Positions 1 to 8,691 of a stretch of DNA of 64,000 nucleotides are shown one piece after another. The position numbers were made by a program, and so were the translations under genes. Source of the stretch: Pseudomonadota bacterium (GTDB taxonomy: Bacteria > Pseudomonadota > Alphaproteobacteria > Micavibrionales > CSBR16-224); assembly GCA_013285465.1 (NCBI GenBank), contig CP053449.1, positions 62,001-126,000 of the forward strand. The letters run 5' to 3'. The first letter of the stretch is position 1. Each line of letters opens with the position of its first letter. The notes beneath the pieces were generated by a model. It worked only from the letters and a program-made list of their open reading frames with translations, had not been told where the DNA came from and did no database searches.

Positions 1-1
1 G

Positions 2-115
2 GATGCGGACGGCCAGGACGGCGACGGTCAGGACGGCCAAGGTCAGGATGGCCAAGACGGTCAGGACGGACAAGACGGTCAGGATGGTCAAAAAGGCCAG
101 AAGGGCGATCAATCC
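2..115 (+). repeat. In-frame tandem repeat coding Asp-Gly-Gln
   Basis: Units of about nine bases of the type GAC-GGT-CAG recur in tandem, with third-position variation. They encode a run of Asp-Gly-Gln triplets that passes into Gln-Lys-Gly near its end. The repeat begins before the window. It is probably a flexible acidic linker whose copy number can slip. Confidence 0.85.
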
Positions 116-1159
116 GGTGACCCGAGCGAATCCAGCGATCAGGCCGGAACCGGTGACGGTAAATCACTGTCTGAACTGGCAAAGCAGGACTGGACACAGT
201 ATGAGAAACGTGTTGCGGAATTGCGCGGCCCGATCATGCAGACACGGAAGGTCTTTAAGCGCGTACAGGATCTGCAAATGCAGAATAAAAAGAAGAAATC
301 CTCTTCGATGGATATTCTGCCGCAGGATGGCGAAGTTATGGACCGCTTCAACATGGAGGCGCATAAGCATCTGACGCTGAAAAAAGCGATCGGTGATGTG
401 CAGGAAGATGATTTGAAACGCTTCCACCTTGATGATGATTACGAAATCCCGGCCGAGATCGATATTCTGATTATGATTGACGGTTCCGGCTCTATGGGTA
501 TGGGCGGCGGCTCCAGTGCAAGCCCGCTGGAAAGCGCGCTGCAGGCAGGTGCGATTCTGTATGAAGCGGCTGCCGGTAAAGACATGAAGATGAATGTCTA
601 TGTCGGAATGTGGGGCGATTCAAACGCGCCGATCAAGATTAAGCCCGGCGATAACCGCACCAAAATCGGTCAGGTTATGCAGGCAATGCGTAGCGGTTTG
701 CACAGCGGTACCGATCTGGCGCCTGCGATTAAACGTGCGGCGGAAACGATTTCCGAACAGCGCGGCAAAGGCGATACATTGAGCGGCTTTACGCATATTC
801 TGGTTCTGTCCGATGGTGATATCGGCGATCAGGCGGAATCGGTTAAGAATCTACAATCGCTGTTTAAATTCTGTGACAAAGTCACGATGGATACGGCCAT
901 TATTAAGCCGCGCGGCGGTTCGTCCGAAATGGAACGGATGGCCAAGACCTTTAAAGGCAAGAAAAGTAAACCGAATGAAGAAATCGGTACCGTCATCGAA
1001 AATAAAGGTGATGCTGTTCCGATGGCGATTGTCGGCTTGCTGCTGAACAAGATCCGCAAATGCGGCAGCTTTAAAGCCGAGCCGCATCAGAAAAAACGTC
1101 GTGATATGAAGAAAGCGGCGAATGAGATGAAGAAACGCGGCGGCGGACGCAGATGGTAG
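2..1159 (+). CDS. VWA-domain protein, 5' end outside the window
   Basis: The frame is open to the left edge, so the start is missing; 385 residues are visible. The first 40 or so are a low-complexity Asp-Gly-Gln repeat, followed by a Lys-rich segment and a von Willebrand A domain. The MIDAS motif DGSGSM is encoded at 479-496, a later GTDLAP supplies the conserved Thr, and LVLSDGD is the next core strand. The tail is very basic. VWA proteins of this kind (CobT, the MoxR partners) work with a AAA+ ATPase, and one follows 90 bp downstream on the same strand. The pairing is inference from family and context; the substrate is unknown. Confidence 0.85.
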   Translation, partial: DADGQDGDGQDGQGQDGQDGQDGQDGQDGQKGQKGDQSGDPSESSDQAGTGDGKSLSELAKQDWTQYEKRVAELRGPIMQTRKVFKRVQDLQMQNKKKKSSSMDILPQDGEVMDRFNMEAHKHLTLKKAIGDVQEDDLKRFHLDDDYEIPAEIDILIMIDGSGSMGMGGGSSASPLESALQAGAILYEAAAGKDMKMNVYVGMWGDSNAPIKIKPGDNRTKIGQVMQAMRSGLHSGTDLAPAIKRAAETISEQRGKGDTLSGFTHILVLSDGDIGDQAESVKNLQSLFKFCDKVTMDTAIIKPRGGSSEMERMAKTFKGKKSKPNEEIGTVIENKGDAVPMAIVGLLLNKIRKCGSFKAEPHQKKRRDMKKAANEMKKRGGGRRW

Positions 1160-1249
1160 GATAAGGTTTACAGGAACCGTATTTATTTAGGAACAGAAAC
1201 AAAGAGAACACAAAACAAAGCTTAAAAAAAGAAGAAAGAGGTAGGCAAG

Positions 1250-4186
1250 ATGGCAAAGAAAAAAGGTGAATTGAAAGGCAACGGAACAGATAAACTGTTG
1301 CACAAGAAAATCTCCGATCTGACGGACGCGGACGTCGATAAGCTGGAGGTCGCACTCGGCACGAATGCACGCCCTTACCCGATGTGGGGAACGGTTGTCG
1401 TTGACGAGGACGGACATCAGTCTATCGAACAGCGCCTTGGTAAGATTAAAGATGATGAAGAGCCTCTGCGTCTTTACTCCGAGCGCCCTTACGAGGAAGT
1501 CATCGGTATGATGTACCGGGATATGCCTACGCCCAGTATGATGCCGATGCTGAAAGACATCCTCGAGATGATCAAGCCGGAAAGCAAAAGCCGCATCTAC
1601 TTTATGAAAGGTGATCCGGGTGCCGGTAAATCCTTCCTGGGTGGTCTGGTCGGCCGCGCACAATCCACACGCCCTGTCGAAATCTTCGATTGCGGCGGTA
1701 AGAACATGAACGACCTTCTGTTCGAGATGGTTCTGGATTTCGGTGCCGGTGATGCGCTTCCCGAAGCAATTGACAAACGTCTTGCAGCCGGTGCGTTGCA
1801 GCCGCTGTCCTACGGTCTGCTGAAAAGCGGTCTGCCGAGCAAATTCGTCGAGGAAACCGATGAAGGTAAACTGGTCATTGACTGGGAAGGCCTGAAAGAA
1901 TCCGGTACGGATAATGTCGAGAAAGCTTTCCAGGTTCTGACGAAAGTCAGCAAGCTTGAAGGTCTGGACAGTGCCGGCGGAAACGCGCTGGGTATGAACT
2001 CGCAGTTCGGTCTCGCGATTCGCGACTTTGAAGAAGGCAACTTCTCGACTTATGACGAGTACAACAAATCGAAAGAAGGCACGGATAACGCCCTGCAAAC
2101 ATTCCTGCAATTCGCCAATGGCGAAATTGACGAATGTACAGTTGTTAACCCGCTGAAAAACAAAGATCAGACCAGTGGTCCGAGCGAATACACATTCCGC
2201 CGTGAAAACACGAAAACGGGCTGGGGTATCGTGATGACAGGTAACGCGGTTGAAGATGGTACGACAACCCGTTCGCTGAACAAATCGGTCTATTCCCGTC
2301 TGTCTCCGGTGACGATTCCGAAACCGTCCCTGATGGATTGGCAGCACCGTATCTGCCAGATCATGACAGGTCTGCCGGTATCGACGCTTTACCATTCCTT
2401 TAAGGACAAAGCGGATAAAGATCCCGAGCAATTCACGGAAATGCTGCTGTACTGGCGTACTGCCGGTCTGACGGAAGAGCAGAAAGCCAATGTTCCGCAA
2501 ATCCACACATCGCTTCTGAAAAACTGGAAGAATGTTGTGGAAGCCTCCGAGAAACTCGCCAAGTTCTACAAAGGCTGGGCCGAGCTGACGGATCCGGACA
2601 AAGCGCTGATCAAAGACGGAAACCTTGTTGAAGAGGTGGATGAGGAATACCAGAAAGAAGTCAGTATCGACTTCCGTAAGGTCATCCAGCATCTGCAATA
2701 TGCGATGCCGCTGCGTGCGCGCATGACGAAAAGCGAAAGCAACGAGGATGTTGATTTTGATCCGAAATCATGGGCGGAAAAACCTGCAAAACGCGTTAAG
2801 CGTACGCAGGAAAGCGTCGAGCGTAACTATGGTACGCGCCTGACCGATCTGCTTGCGGATAAAATCTATGAAACCTCCGGTGCTGCCGGTAAACCGGTTC
2901 TGTACAAGCATCTGAAAGAGCTGATGAAACAGTGCGGCCTGAAAGACCTGCACCTGCAGGAAGGCGCACATAGTAACGTCAAATCTGTCGAGGCATCGCT
3001 GAACATCAATCTGTTTGCGACGACCGATCCGAAAGAGCAGATGAAACTGGCGCAGAAAATGTTTGCCGATTATGTCCGTGAAAGCAATACGGATGTGAAA
3101 ACGCAGGATGACAACGCCATTGTAACTGTTGCGCAGATCAAGGAAACGCTGGATCGTGTGAAAACACAGCTCAGCAGTGATGATGCGACTTTCGTTATCC
3201 CGAATACGGATGTCGAAACGCTGTCTTCGCAGCCCTTTATCACGGCGGAAAAAGTCGATGTTGCCAATGAAGCAAACCGCGACTTTGAGCCGGTAACGGA
3301 AGAACTGGTTGACCATGATGCTCTGATGATGACGCTGGCCTTCCCGAAAGCGAGCGAGCAGAATCTGAAAGCCGTCTGGGACAAGGAAAACCACCTTGCG
3401 CTGCTGCTGATGAAGAGCAACTACGCGCAAAAGCGGATTGACCTTGAAAGCGATATCGAAGAGCTGAAAGCACAGCAACCTTCGGCTTCCGCTGATAGTG
3501 ACGATGATGCAAGCGGCTTCTTTGCCGGTGGCGATGATGATCTGGTCGGAAAACAGAAAGAGCTTCTGGACCTTCTGAAGAAGGAACAGGCGCAGCTGAA
3601 AGATTTCGGTCAGGACACAGACGAAGTCGACACATATATCACAACGCTGAAGAAAGACATCACCGCAGCAGGCGGCACAGTTGAAGACGATACCCGTACG
3701 GTAACGCCCTTCACCGGTGACATGATCCTGGATGATGATGTTAAAATCGCTGAGAACAACTCGGATACCGGTATCGGCGCGACGACAGTCGTGGTGAAAG
3801 CCACAAACGAGAATGGCGAAGCAGAACGCGTTCCGGTTCATATTATCGTCAACAACAACAGCCAGAAAACACTGGTTGTCGGTGGCGAGACATCGGAACG
3901 TCTGTCGACCCTGTTCCGCGAAGTCGGCGTGAAACATGTGAACCGTAATGACAAGAACGCGGCGTCTCAACTGCGCGAAGCACTGGATGACATCCTGCGC
4001 GGCGCATCCGAGGAAACGCGTAACAATGTCCGCTCGGCTCTCTTGTTCCGTAACGATCCTGTTGATGTTCCGGAAAGCAAGATTATCGAGCATAATGAGA
4101 AGGCAAGCATGGAAGATATTCTTCTGTCTTACGAGCCTTACCTCGGTAAATATCTTGTTGCGAAACAAGCCCCGCGCAATATCTGA
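1250..4186 (+). CDS. MoxR-like AAA+ ATPase, 978 residues
   Basis: The AAA+ core occupies roughly residues 75-360. Walker A is GDPGAGKS at 121-128, the Walker B region is DEYNK at 268-272 (the AAA_5/MoxR style DE-x-N-K), and sensor 1 is Asn331 in VMTGN, followed by a SRLS segment that may hold an Arg finger. The remaining 600 residues are far longer than a usual MoxR protein (about 330) and match no domain I know; residues about 735-790 look like an acidic coiled coil. It lies 90 bp after the VWA gene, so a MoxR/VWA chaperone-like pair is likely. The start ATG follows GAGGTAGGCAAG. Confidence 0.8.
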   Translation: MAKKKGELKGNGTDKLLHKKISDLTDADVDKLEVALGTNARPYPMWGTVVVDEDGHQSIEQRLGKIKDDEEPLRLYSERPYEEVIGMMYRDMPTPSMMPMLKDILEMIKPESKSRIYFMKGDPGAGKSFLGGLVGRAQSTRPVEIFDCGGKNMNDLLFEMVLDFGAGDALPEAIDKRLAAGALQPLSYGLLKSGLPSKFVEETDEGKLVIDWEGLKESGTDNVEKAFQVLTKVSKLEGLDSAGGNALGMNSQFGLAIRDFEEGNFSTYDEYNKSKEGTDNALQTFLQFANGEIDECTVVNPLKNKDQTSGPSEYTFRRENTKTGWGIVMTGNAVEDGTTTRSLNKSVYSRLSPVTIPKPSLMDWQHRICQIMTGLPVSTLYHSFKDKADKDPEQFTEMLLYWRTAGLTEEQKANVPQIHTSLLKNWKNVVEASEKLAKFYKGWAELTDPDKALIKDGNLVEEVDEEYQKEVSIDFRKVIQHLQYAMPLRARMTKSESNEDVDFDPKSWAEKPAKRVKRTQESVERNYGTRLTDLLADKIYETSGAAGKPVLYKHLKELMKQCGLKDLHLQEGAHSNVKSVEASLNINLFATTDPKEQMKLAQKMFADYVRESNTDVKTQDDNAIVTVAQIKETLDRVKTQLSSDDATFVIPNTDVETLSSQPFITAEKVDVANEANRDFEPVTEELVDHDALMMTLAFPKASEQNLKAVWDKENHLALLLMKSNYAQKRIDLESDIEELKAQQPSASADSDDDASGFFAGGDDDLVGKQKELLDLLKKEQAQLKDFGQDTDEVDTYITTLKKDITAAGGTVEDDTRTVTPFTGDMILDDDVKIAENNSDTGIGATTVVVKATNENGEAERVPVHIIVNNNSQKTLVVGGETSERLSTLFREVGVKHVNRNDKNAASQLREALDDILRGASEETRNNVRSALLFRNDPVDVPESKIIEHNEKASMEDILLSYEPYLGKYLVAKQAPRNI

Positions 4187-4223
4187 TTGATAAGGCGCTA
4201 GGCCCGGCACTGAAACGGACACC

Positions 4224-4682
4224 ATGATCAAGGACGCGCTTGTGACGGAAAAGAAAGACAAGTCCGAAAAAAACAGTGACCCGAAAGAAAGATATGAGGG
4301 GGGAGGCTCCGCAGGCGGAGGCTCCCCTTCTTCATCTCGGGACAAGGCTGCTGCGACGGAGCGTAATATCGATATCGTGGCACGGCAGGCTGCACGGCTG
4401 CGGGCGATGGAAGCAGGTCCGATGGAAATATTGCCGCATGGATCACGGCTTTATTTTGTTGATAAAGGATGGGAAACCTCTATCATAGAAGGCGATCCGA
4501 ACGTCAGAACTGCTGCGACTCTGCGCACATTTGAAGAGGCGTTCAAAGATCCGGAGGTGGGAACGATTTTTGTTCCAGAGGGTGCGCTTGTAACATTGGC
4601 CGGGGTAACGCGAATTTGTCGCCGTTACGCCGTGAGCAAAGTGATTTATAAAGAAGAAGAAGGGAAACAAAGCGATGCCTGA
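4224..4682 (+). CDS. Hypothetical protein, 152 residues
   Basis: I do not recognise this protein. The first 45 residues are charged and disordered with a Gly/Ser-rich stretch. The rest (about 50-145) looks like a small folded domain ending in a basic strand (CRRYAVSKVIYKEEE). There is no signal peptide or membrane segment. It sits 37 bp after the AAA+ gene, and its last 8 bases overlap the next gene, so it belongs to the same operon and may be an adaptor of the ATPase. That role is inference from position. Confidence 0.65.
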   Translation: MIKDALVTEKKDKSEKNSDPKERYEGGGSAGGGSPSSSRDKAAATERNIDIVARQAARLRAMEAGPMEILPHGSRLYFVDKGWETSIIEGDPNVRTAATLRTFEEAFKDPEVGTIFVPEGALVTLAGVTRICRRYAVSKVIYKEEEGKQSDA

Positions 4683-6183
4683 TAACAAAAAAAATGACAG
4701 TTCTTTAAAACAGGCTTTCATTGCGACACTGTGCAAACACCCCAAAGCTTCTGATTACCAACAGGATGCCTTCCGCAGCGCCGATATTATGGGGCTTTAC
4801 AAAAAGCTGAAAGAGGCCGGCGAAACGCTGTCGAAAGAAGATTTTCTGGGTGCGGATAAAAGCGGGGAATATTTCCTTGGCTCTTCGCGCGCATGGGATA
4901 ATTTCCATCATATTGTTGAAATTCTGCGTGATAACGGTGAAGAATTTACCGCCGATGATTTCCTGACGGTGAAAGAAGGCTCTTATTACCAGCGTCCGCT
5001 GATTGAAAGCGTTGTCAGCCATGACAAAGTGGACAAATTGTTCAGCGCCGATGTCTGGAAAGGCCGTTTCGAAGAAATGGAAAATCTGTGGTATTACATT
5101 CCGCCGAATAAGCGCGGTCAACTGGCGCAGGATGAAGACGGACGTGTGCCGCTGAAACTGAAACGCGAAGTGCTGGAACTGGATGAACAGACGCCGTTGC
5201 GCGAGGAATCGTTGAAAAAAATCGGTGTTGATTATAAAGCCATCCCGGATATGTTCTCCAAACGCGGAACATTTGATGCGTTTTTGCAGACATTGTATGA
5301 AAACAACACGCCGCTGAAAAAGGAAGATCTGCTCTTCGTCAATAAAGACGGCGACACCATGTTCCACAATGCCGCGGCCTGGCAGTATTACGATAAAATT
5401 GTCGACAGTCTGCAGCAGACGGGACAAAGTTTTGGTATTGAAGAGCTGACCTTTAAACGCGGCCGGAAGCCGTCTATTCTGGAACGCGCCGCACAGCATA
5501 AAATGCTGCATAAAGTCTTCGAGCCGCGCTTCTGGATCGGACAAGTCGACGAAATGGTCGGGTTGTGGGATAATCTGCCGCCGGCACAAAAAGTCCTGAG
5601 CGGCCGCAACAGTTTCGATACGGTCGTTGCCGATGTGGAAAATATGACATACCGTTCGCATGTCTCTTTGAATGAAGATATGACGGCATCCTCGCTGACG
5701 ACGCCGATTGTCGCCAATGACGGCAAGCAGAGCAAAGTTCTTCCGATCGGTCTGCGTGACACATGGGACAATATGGACATCGTGCGCGAGAAATTGCAGT
5801 CCAAAAAGGATGATCTGAAAGTAGCACATCTGCGCCAGACAAGCGGTGCATTGGAAAACACGGTCTTAATGGTGGCGGCGGAAGCCGGACAGTTCGATAA
5901 GGTTCTCGATATTGTCCGCAGCGATTCCGATACGCTGCAAGTACAGGACTTCCTGAAGCCGAATAAAAACGGTGTCTCGCTGCTGGATGTTTTGATTGAA
6001 AAACGCCAGTTGAAGAAAGCCTTTGCACCGGAAATCTGGGCAGGCCGTCTGCGTGAGATGCATATCCTGTGGAACAATGTTCAAAACCGTGACCGCGGGC
6101 AGGTTGATTTCCAAAAGGTGGTCAGCCAGGTGAACCAGATGACGGTGCGCCAGAAGCTGCGCCGTCCGGGCCGCAAAATGTAA
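4675..6183 (+). CDS. Repeat protein of unknown function, 502 residues
   Basis: The protein contains three diverged copies of a unit of about 90 residues, at roughly 60-155, 180-300 and 400-490, with a half copy at the N-terminus. Each copy has a helical part ending in a Val-Asp/Leu-rich turn and 'DFL', then a Leu-rich helix, then the hallmark W-x-G-(R/Q)-h-x-E-M-x-x-L-W (for example VWKGRFEEMENLW and IWAGRLREMHILW). The spacing is reminiscent of ankyrin-type solenoids but the signature is different. It is the last gene of the cluster, overlaps the preceding gene, and ends 20 bp before a terminator. Function unknown. Confidence 0.7.
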   Translation: MPDNKKNDSSLKQAFIATLCKHPKASDYQQDAFRSADIMGLYKKLKEAGETLSKEDFLGADKSGEYFLGSSRAWDNFHHIVEILRDNGEEFTADDFLTVKEGSYYQRPLIESVVSHDKVDKLFSADVWKGRFEEMENLWYYIPPNKRGQLAQDEDGRVPLKLKREVLELDEQTPLREESLKKIGVDYKAIPDMFSKRGTFDAFLQTLYENNTPLKKEDLLFVNKDGDTMFHNAAAWQYYDKIVDSLQQTGQSFGIEELTFKRGRKPSILERAAQHKMLHKVFEPRFWIGQVDEMVGLWDNLPPAQKVLSGRNSFDTVVADVENMTYRSHVSLNEDMTASSLTTPIVANDGKQSKVLPIGLRDTWDNMDIVREKLQSKKDDLKVAHLRQTSGALENTVLMVAAEAGQFDKVLDIVRSDSDTLQVQDFLKPNKNGVSLLDVLIEKRQLKKAFAPEIWAGRLREMHILWNNVQNRDRGQVDFQKVVSQVNQMTVRQKLRRPGRKM

Positions 6184-6203
6184 TCAAAATGCGGATATTT
6201 TTT

Positions 6204-6237
6204 AAAAACGGCGCAGCATTTGTTGCGCCGTTTTTCT
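6204..6237 (+). terminator. Rho-independent terminator of the VWA/AAA+ cluster
   Basis: A perfect 11-bp stem, AAAACGGCGCA pairing with TGCGCCGTTTT, closes a loop of about 8 bases and runs into TTTTTCTTTT. It lies 20 bp after the stop of the 502-residue repeat protein. Confidence 0.9.
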
Positions 6238-6371
6238 TTTCATGTTGCAGCAAAGCGATTCGAGCGGATTGCCGCCTATATTGCTTTATCCGGCGAAATT
6301 GTGGAAAACTCCTGCATTATTGTAATAATATTGCGCATATTTTGAAAAAAACACCCATTATAGAAATAAAA

Positions 6372-6400
6372 TTGACAGAAATCTAAAATTTTTGTTAACA
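6372..6400 (+). promoter_or_regulatory. Sigma-70-type promoter
   Basis: TTGACA at 6372-6377 and TTAACA at 6395-6400 are separated by 17 bp in an AT-rich stretch. The expected transcript starts near 6407 and has a leader of about 125 nt before the small ORF at 6533. The leader holds a strong Shine-Dalgarno-like AAGGAGGT near 6450 with no usable start codon after it. The rest of 6238-6532 shows nothing else I can name. Confidence 0.55.
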
Positions 6401-6532
6401 TTTTAGCTGTACTATCGTTTGCATTCATATGTGACATTGCAGAGAGAAGAAGGAGGTTAATACTCGGAATCTGCAAAAGCTGTGAATGTTTATTTTTAAA
6501 ACAATCATTTGAAAAACGGGGTCTTTTACGTC

Positions 6533-6703
6533 ATGAAACAGTTAAGCCAAGCCAAAGTCATCTTCGTCGTCGGAAATAATGTGCCGGATCTGGGCATTGG
6601 AAATGTTATTCCGAAAGCGCCGAAACTGCGCATGGTTGGCGAGGATGAGACACCCGAACTTCTCCCCAAAGAAATCCATTGCTGCATTGCCGCCACCGAT
6701 TAA
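6533..6703 (+). CDS. Small hypothetical protein, 56 residues
   Basis: From the ATG at 6533 the product is 56 residues with no recognised domain: a short hydrophobic strand (KVIFVVG), a Pro-rich middle and a CC pair near the end. A good promoter lies upstream, but the ribosome-binding site directly before the ATG is weak. A TTG 24 bases upstream is a possible alternative start. It may be a real small protein or just an open frame in an untranslated transcript. Confidence 0.35.
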   Translation: MKQLSQAKVIFVVGNNVPDLGIGNVIPKAPKLRMVGEDETPELLPKEIHCCIAATD

Positions 6704-6748
6704 GGCGCAGCATTTTTAGATAAAACAGGCGTGACAGGTTGCCATTTT

Positions 6749-7159
6749 TTATGATGGTTGTGTCGGTTTTCTGTATTTTTGCATTGTTGCGATTGTGCCA
6801 TTCCGGTAAACAGAAGGTAAAATCGCCACGGCATCTGTGATGCATTCTTCAATCAAGGAGGCAGTGTCAGCGAACCCGTTTTCCTTCGCGCTGTTTGCGA
6901 TTTTCCTCCAATTCGGATCGACAGCGGATCCTGTCGCCATGATATCTTGTAAAGATTTATATGGTTGCAGATCAAAATCTTTACAGATAGTTCTGTAAAG
7001 CACATCAGGCTTATGTGTCAGCCTGTTGAAAGCTAGCTGCAACAGAGAGACGACCGCCGATTTTTGTGTATCCTTAATGGCATTCAGTTGCTGTTGCTGG
7101 AAAGTGAAATAGTCCGTCACATTATCTTTAATTGCGGTCGTCCATTGAACGGTCATCAT
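6749..7159 (-). CDS. Hypothetical helical protein, 136 residues
   Basis: The protein is soluble, mostly helical, and Gln-rich in its first third, with no signal peptide, membrane segment or recognised motif. The N-terminal pattern recalls phasin-like proteins, but I cannot support that name. It lies downstream of lpdA on the same strand with an 87-bp gap. It is AT-richer than lpdA. Confidence that it is a gene is moderate, because the frame is clean and no better frame overlaps it. Confidence 0.5.
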   Translation of the reverse strand: MMTVQWTTAIKDNVTDYFTFQQQQLNAIKDTQKSAVVSLLQLAFNRLTHKPDVLYRTICKDFDLQPYKSLQDIMATGSAVDPNWRKIANSAKENGFADTASLIEECITDAVAILPSVYRNGTIATMQKYRKPTQPS

Positions 7160-7246
7160 TATATCCCTTTTAGAATCACATTATGAGAAAAATGATACGC
7201 CTGTTTTATTAATATGTCAAATGACACCAACTGGCAGAAAGGGTAT

Positions 7247-8641
7247 TTAGAAATGCAACGCGCGGCCGTATGCATCCAGCACTGATTCATGCATCATTTC
7301 CGACAGGGTCGGATGCGGGAAGACGGTGTGCATCAATTCCGCCTCGGTCGTTTCCAGCGTTTTGGCAATGCCGTAGCCTTGAATCAGTTCCGTGACTTCC
7401 GCGCCGATCATATGGGCGCCGAGCAGCTCACCGGTTTTGGCATCAAAGACGGTTTTGACCATGCCTTCCGGCTCACCCAAAGCAATCGCCTTACCGTTGC
7501 CGATAAAAGGGAAGCGTCCGACTTTGACCTGATGGCCTTTTTCTTTTGCGGCGGCCTCGGTCAGTCCGACAGAAGCGACCTGCGGCATGCAATAGGTACA
7601 GCCGGGGATCAGACCCGTTTTCAGCGGGTGAACATCTTTGACGCCTGCGATCTTCTCAACGCAGATTGTGGCCTCGTGACTGGCTTTATGCGCCAGCCAA
7701 GGCGGTCCTGCGAGATCACCGATGGCATAAACGCCTTTCTCACCCGTTTCCGACCATTCATTGACGGTGACATGCGTGCGGTCCGTTTTGATTTTGGTGT
7801 TTTCCAGACCGAGATTTTCAACATTGCCGACAATGCCGACCGCCATGATAACGCGGTCAACCGTCAGTTCCTGCTTTTTACCGCCTGCTTCGAGCGGGAC
7901 GGTGACGTTATTTGCGCCTTTTTTGAAATCGCCGAGTTTGGCGGAGGTGATGATTTTCATCCCCTGTTTCTCAAACTGTTTTTGCGCGAAGGTGGAAATT
8001 TCCGCATCTTCCACCGGCAGAATACGATCCATGACTTCAACGACCGTAACATCGACGCCAAGCGTGCGGTAGAAGCTGGCGAATTCGATACCGATTGCGC
8101 CCGAGCCGACGACCAGCAGTGATTGCGGCAGCGTGTCCGGTGTCATGGCTTCCTTATAGCTCCAAATCAGCTTGCCGTCCGGCTCTTTGCCTTCCAGCGC
8201 GCGTGCGCGTGCGCCTGTTGCGAGAATGATATTTTTTGCCGTCAGGGTTTCGGTTTTTTTATCCGGTGTTTCAACCGTGACTTTGCCGCTGCCGGCCAGT
8301 TTGCCGTGGCCGTTAAAGACGGTGACTTTATTCTTTTTCATCAGATGCGCGATTCCGGCGCTGAGCTGTGCCGCGACACCGCGCGAGCGTTTGATGATTT
8401 TTGAGAAATCGATGCTGACATCCTTGACCGACAGACCGAAAGCATCAGCATGTTGAATCAGGTGATAAACTTCGGCAGAGCGGAGCAGCGCTTTCGTCGG
8501 AATACAGCCCCAGTTCAGGCAGATGCCGCCCAGATGTTCACGCTCAACCAAGGCGGTTTTCATACCCAGCTGTGCGGCACGGATAGCGGCAACATAGCCG
8601 CCGGGTCCGCCACCGATAACGATGAGATCAAAATTTGACAT
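7247..8641 (-). CDS. lpdA: Dihydrolipoamide dehydrogenase (E3)
   Basis: This FAD enzyme reoxidises the dihydrolipoyl groups of the pyruvate and 2-oxoglutarate dehydrogenase complexes and passes the electrons to NAD+. The N-terminal GGGPGG dinucleotide-binding loop is at about residues 10-15. The redox disulfide GGICLNWGC has Cys41 and Cys46. The NAD-binding GSGAIG lies in the middle, and the C-terminal HPTLSE segment carries the active-site His and Glu. The 464 residues are normal for the family. I start at the ATG at 8641, because the ribosome-binding site GAGGAGGG lies 9 nt before it and would abut the upstream GTG at 8650. The pdh operon of the same complex lies 8.6 kb away. Confidence 0.95.
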   Translation of the reverse strand: MSNFDLIVIGGGPGGYVAAIRAAQLGMKTALVEREHLGGICLNWGCIPTKALLRSAEVYHLIQHADAFGLSVKDVSIDFSKIIKRSRGVAAQLSAGIAHLMKKNKVTVFNGHGKLAGSGKVTVETPDKKTETLTAKNIILATGARARALEGKEPDGKLIWSYKEAMTPDTLPQSLLVVGSGAIGIEFASFYRTLGVDVTVVEVMDRILPVEDAEISTFAQKQFEKQGMKIITSAKLGDFKKGANNVTVPLEAGGKKQELTVDRVIMAVGIVGNVENLGLENTKIKTDRTHVTVNEWSETGEKGVYAIGDLAGPPWLAHKASHEATICVEKIAGVKDVHPLKTGLIPGCTYCMPQVASVGLTEAAAKEKGHQVKVGRFPFIGNGKAIALGEPEGMVKTVFDAKTGELLGAHMIGAEVTELIQGYGIAKTLETTEAELMHTVFPHPTLSEMMHESVLDAYGRALHF

Positions 8642-8691
8642 GAGTTTCACCCTCCTCTTGTCTTAATGTAACTGCCGCTATTGCCGTATGA

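Noticed and set aside
1187-4345. Long open frames on the minus strand opposite the AAA+ gene
   Set aside because: They mirror the codon pattern of a well-supported plus-strand gene and show no domain of their own.
6606-6845. 79-residue minus-strand frame
   Set aside because: It overlaps both the small ORF and the 136-residue gene and has odd composition with no ribosome site.
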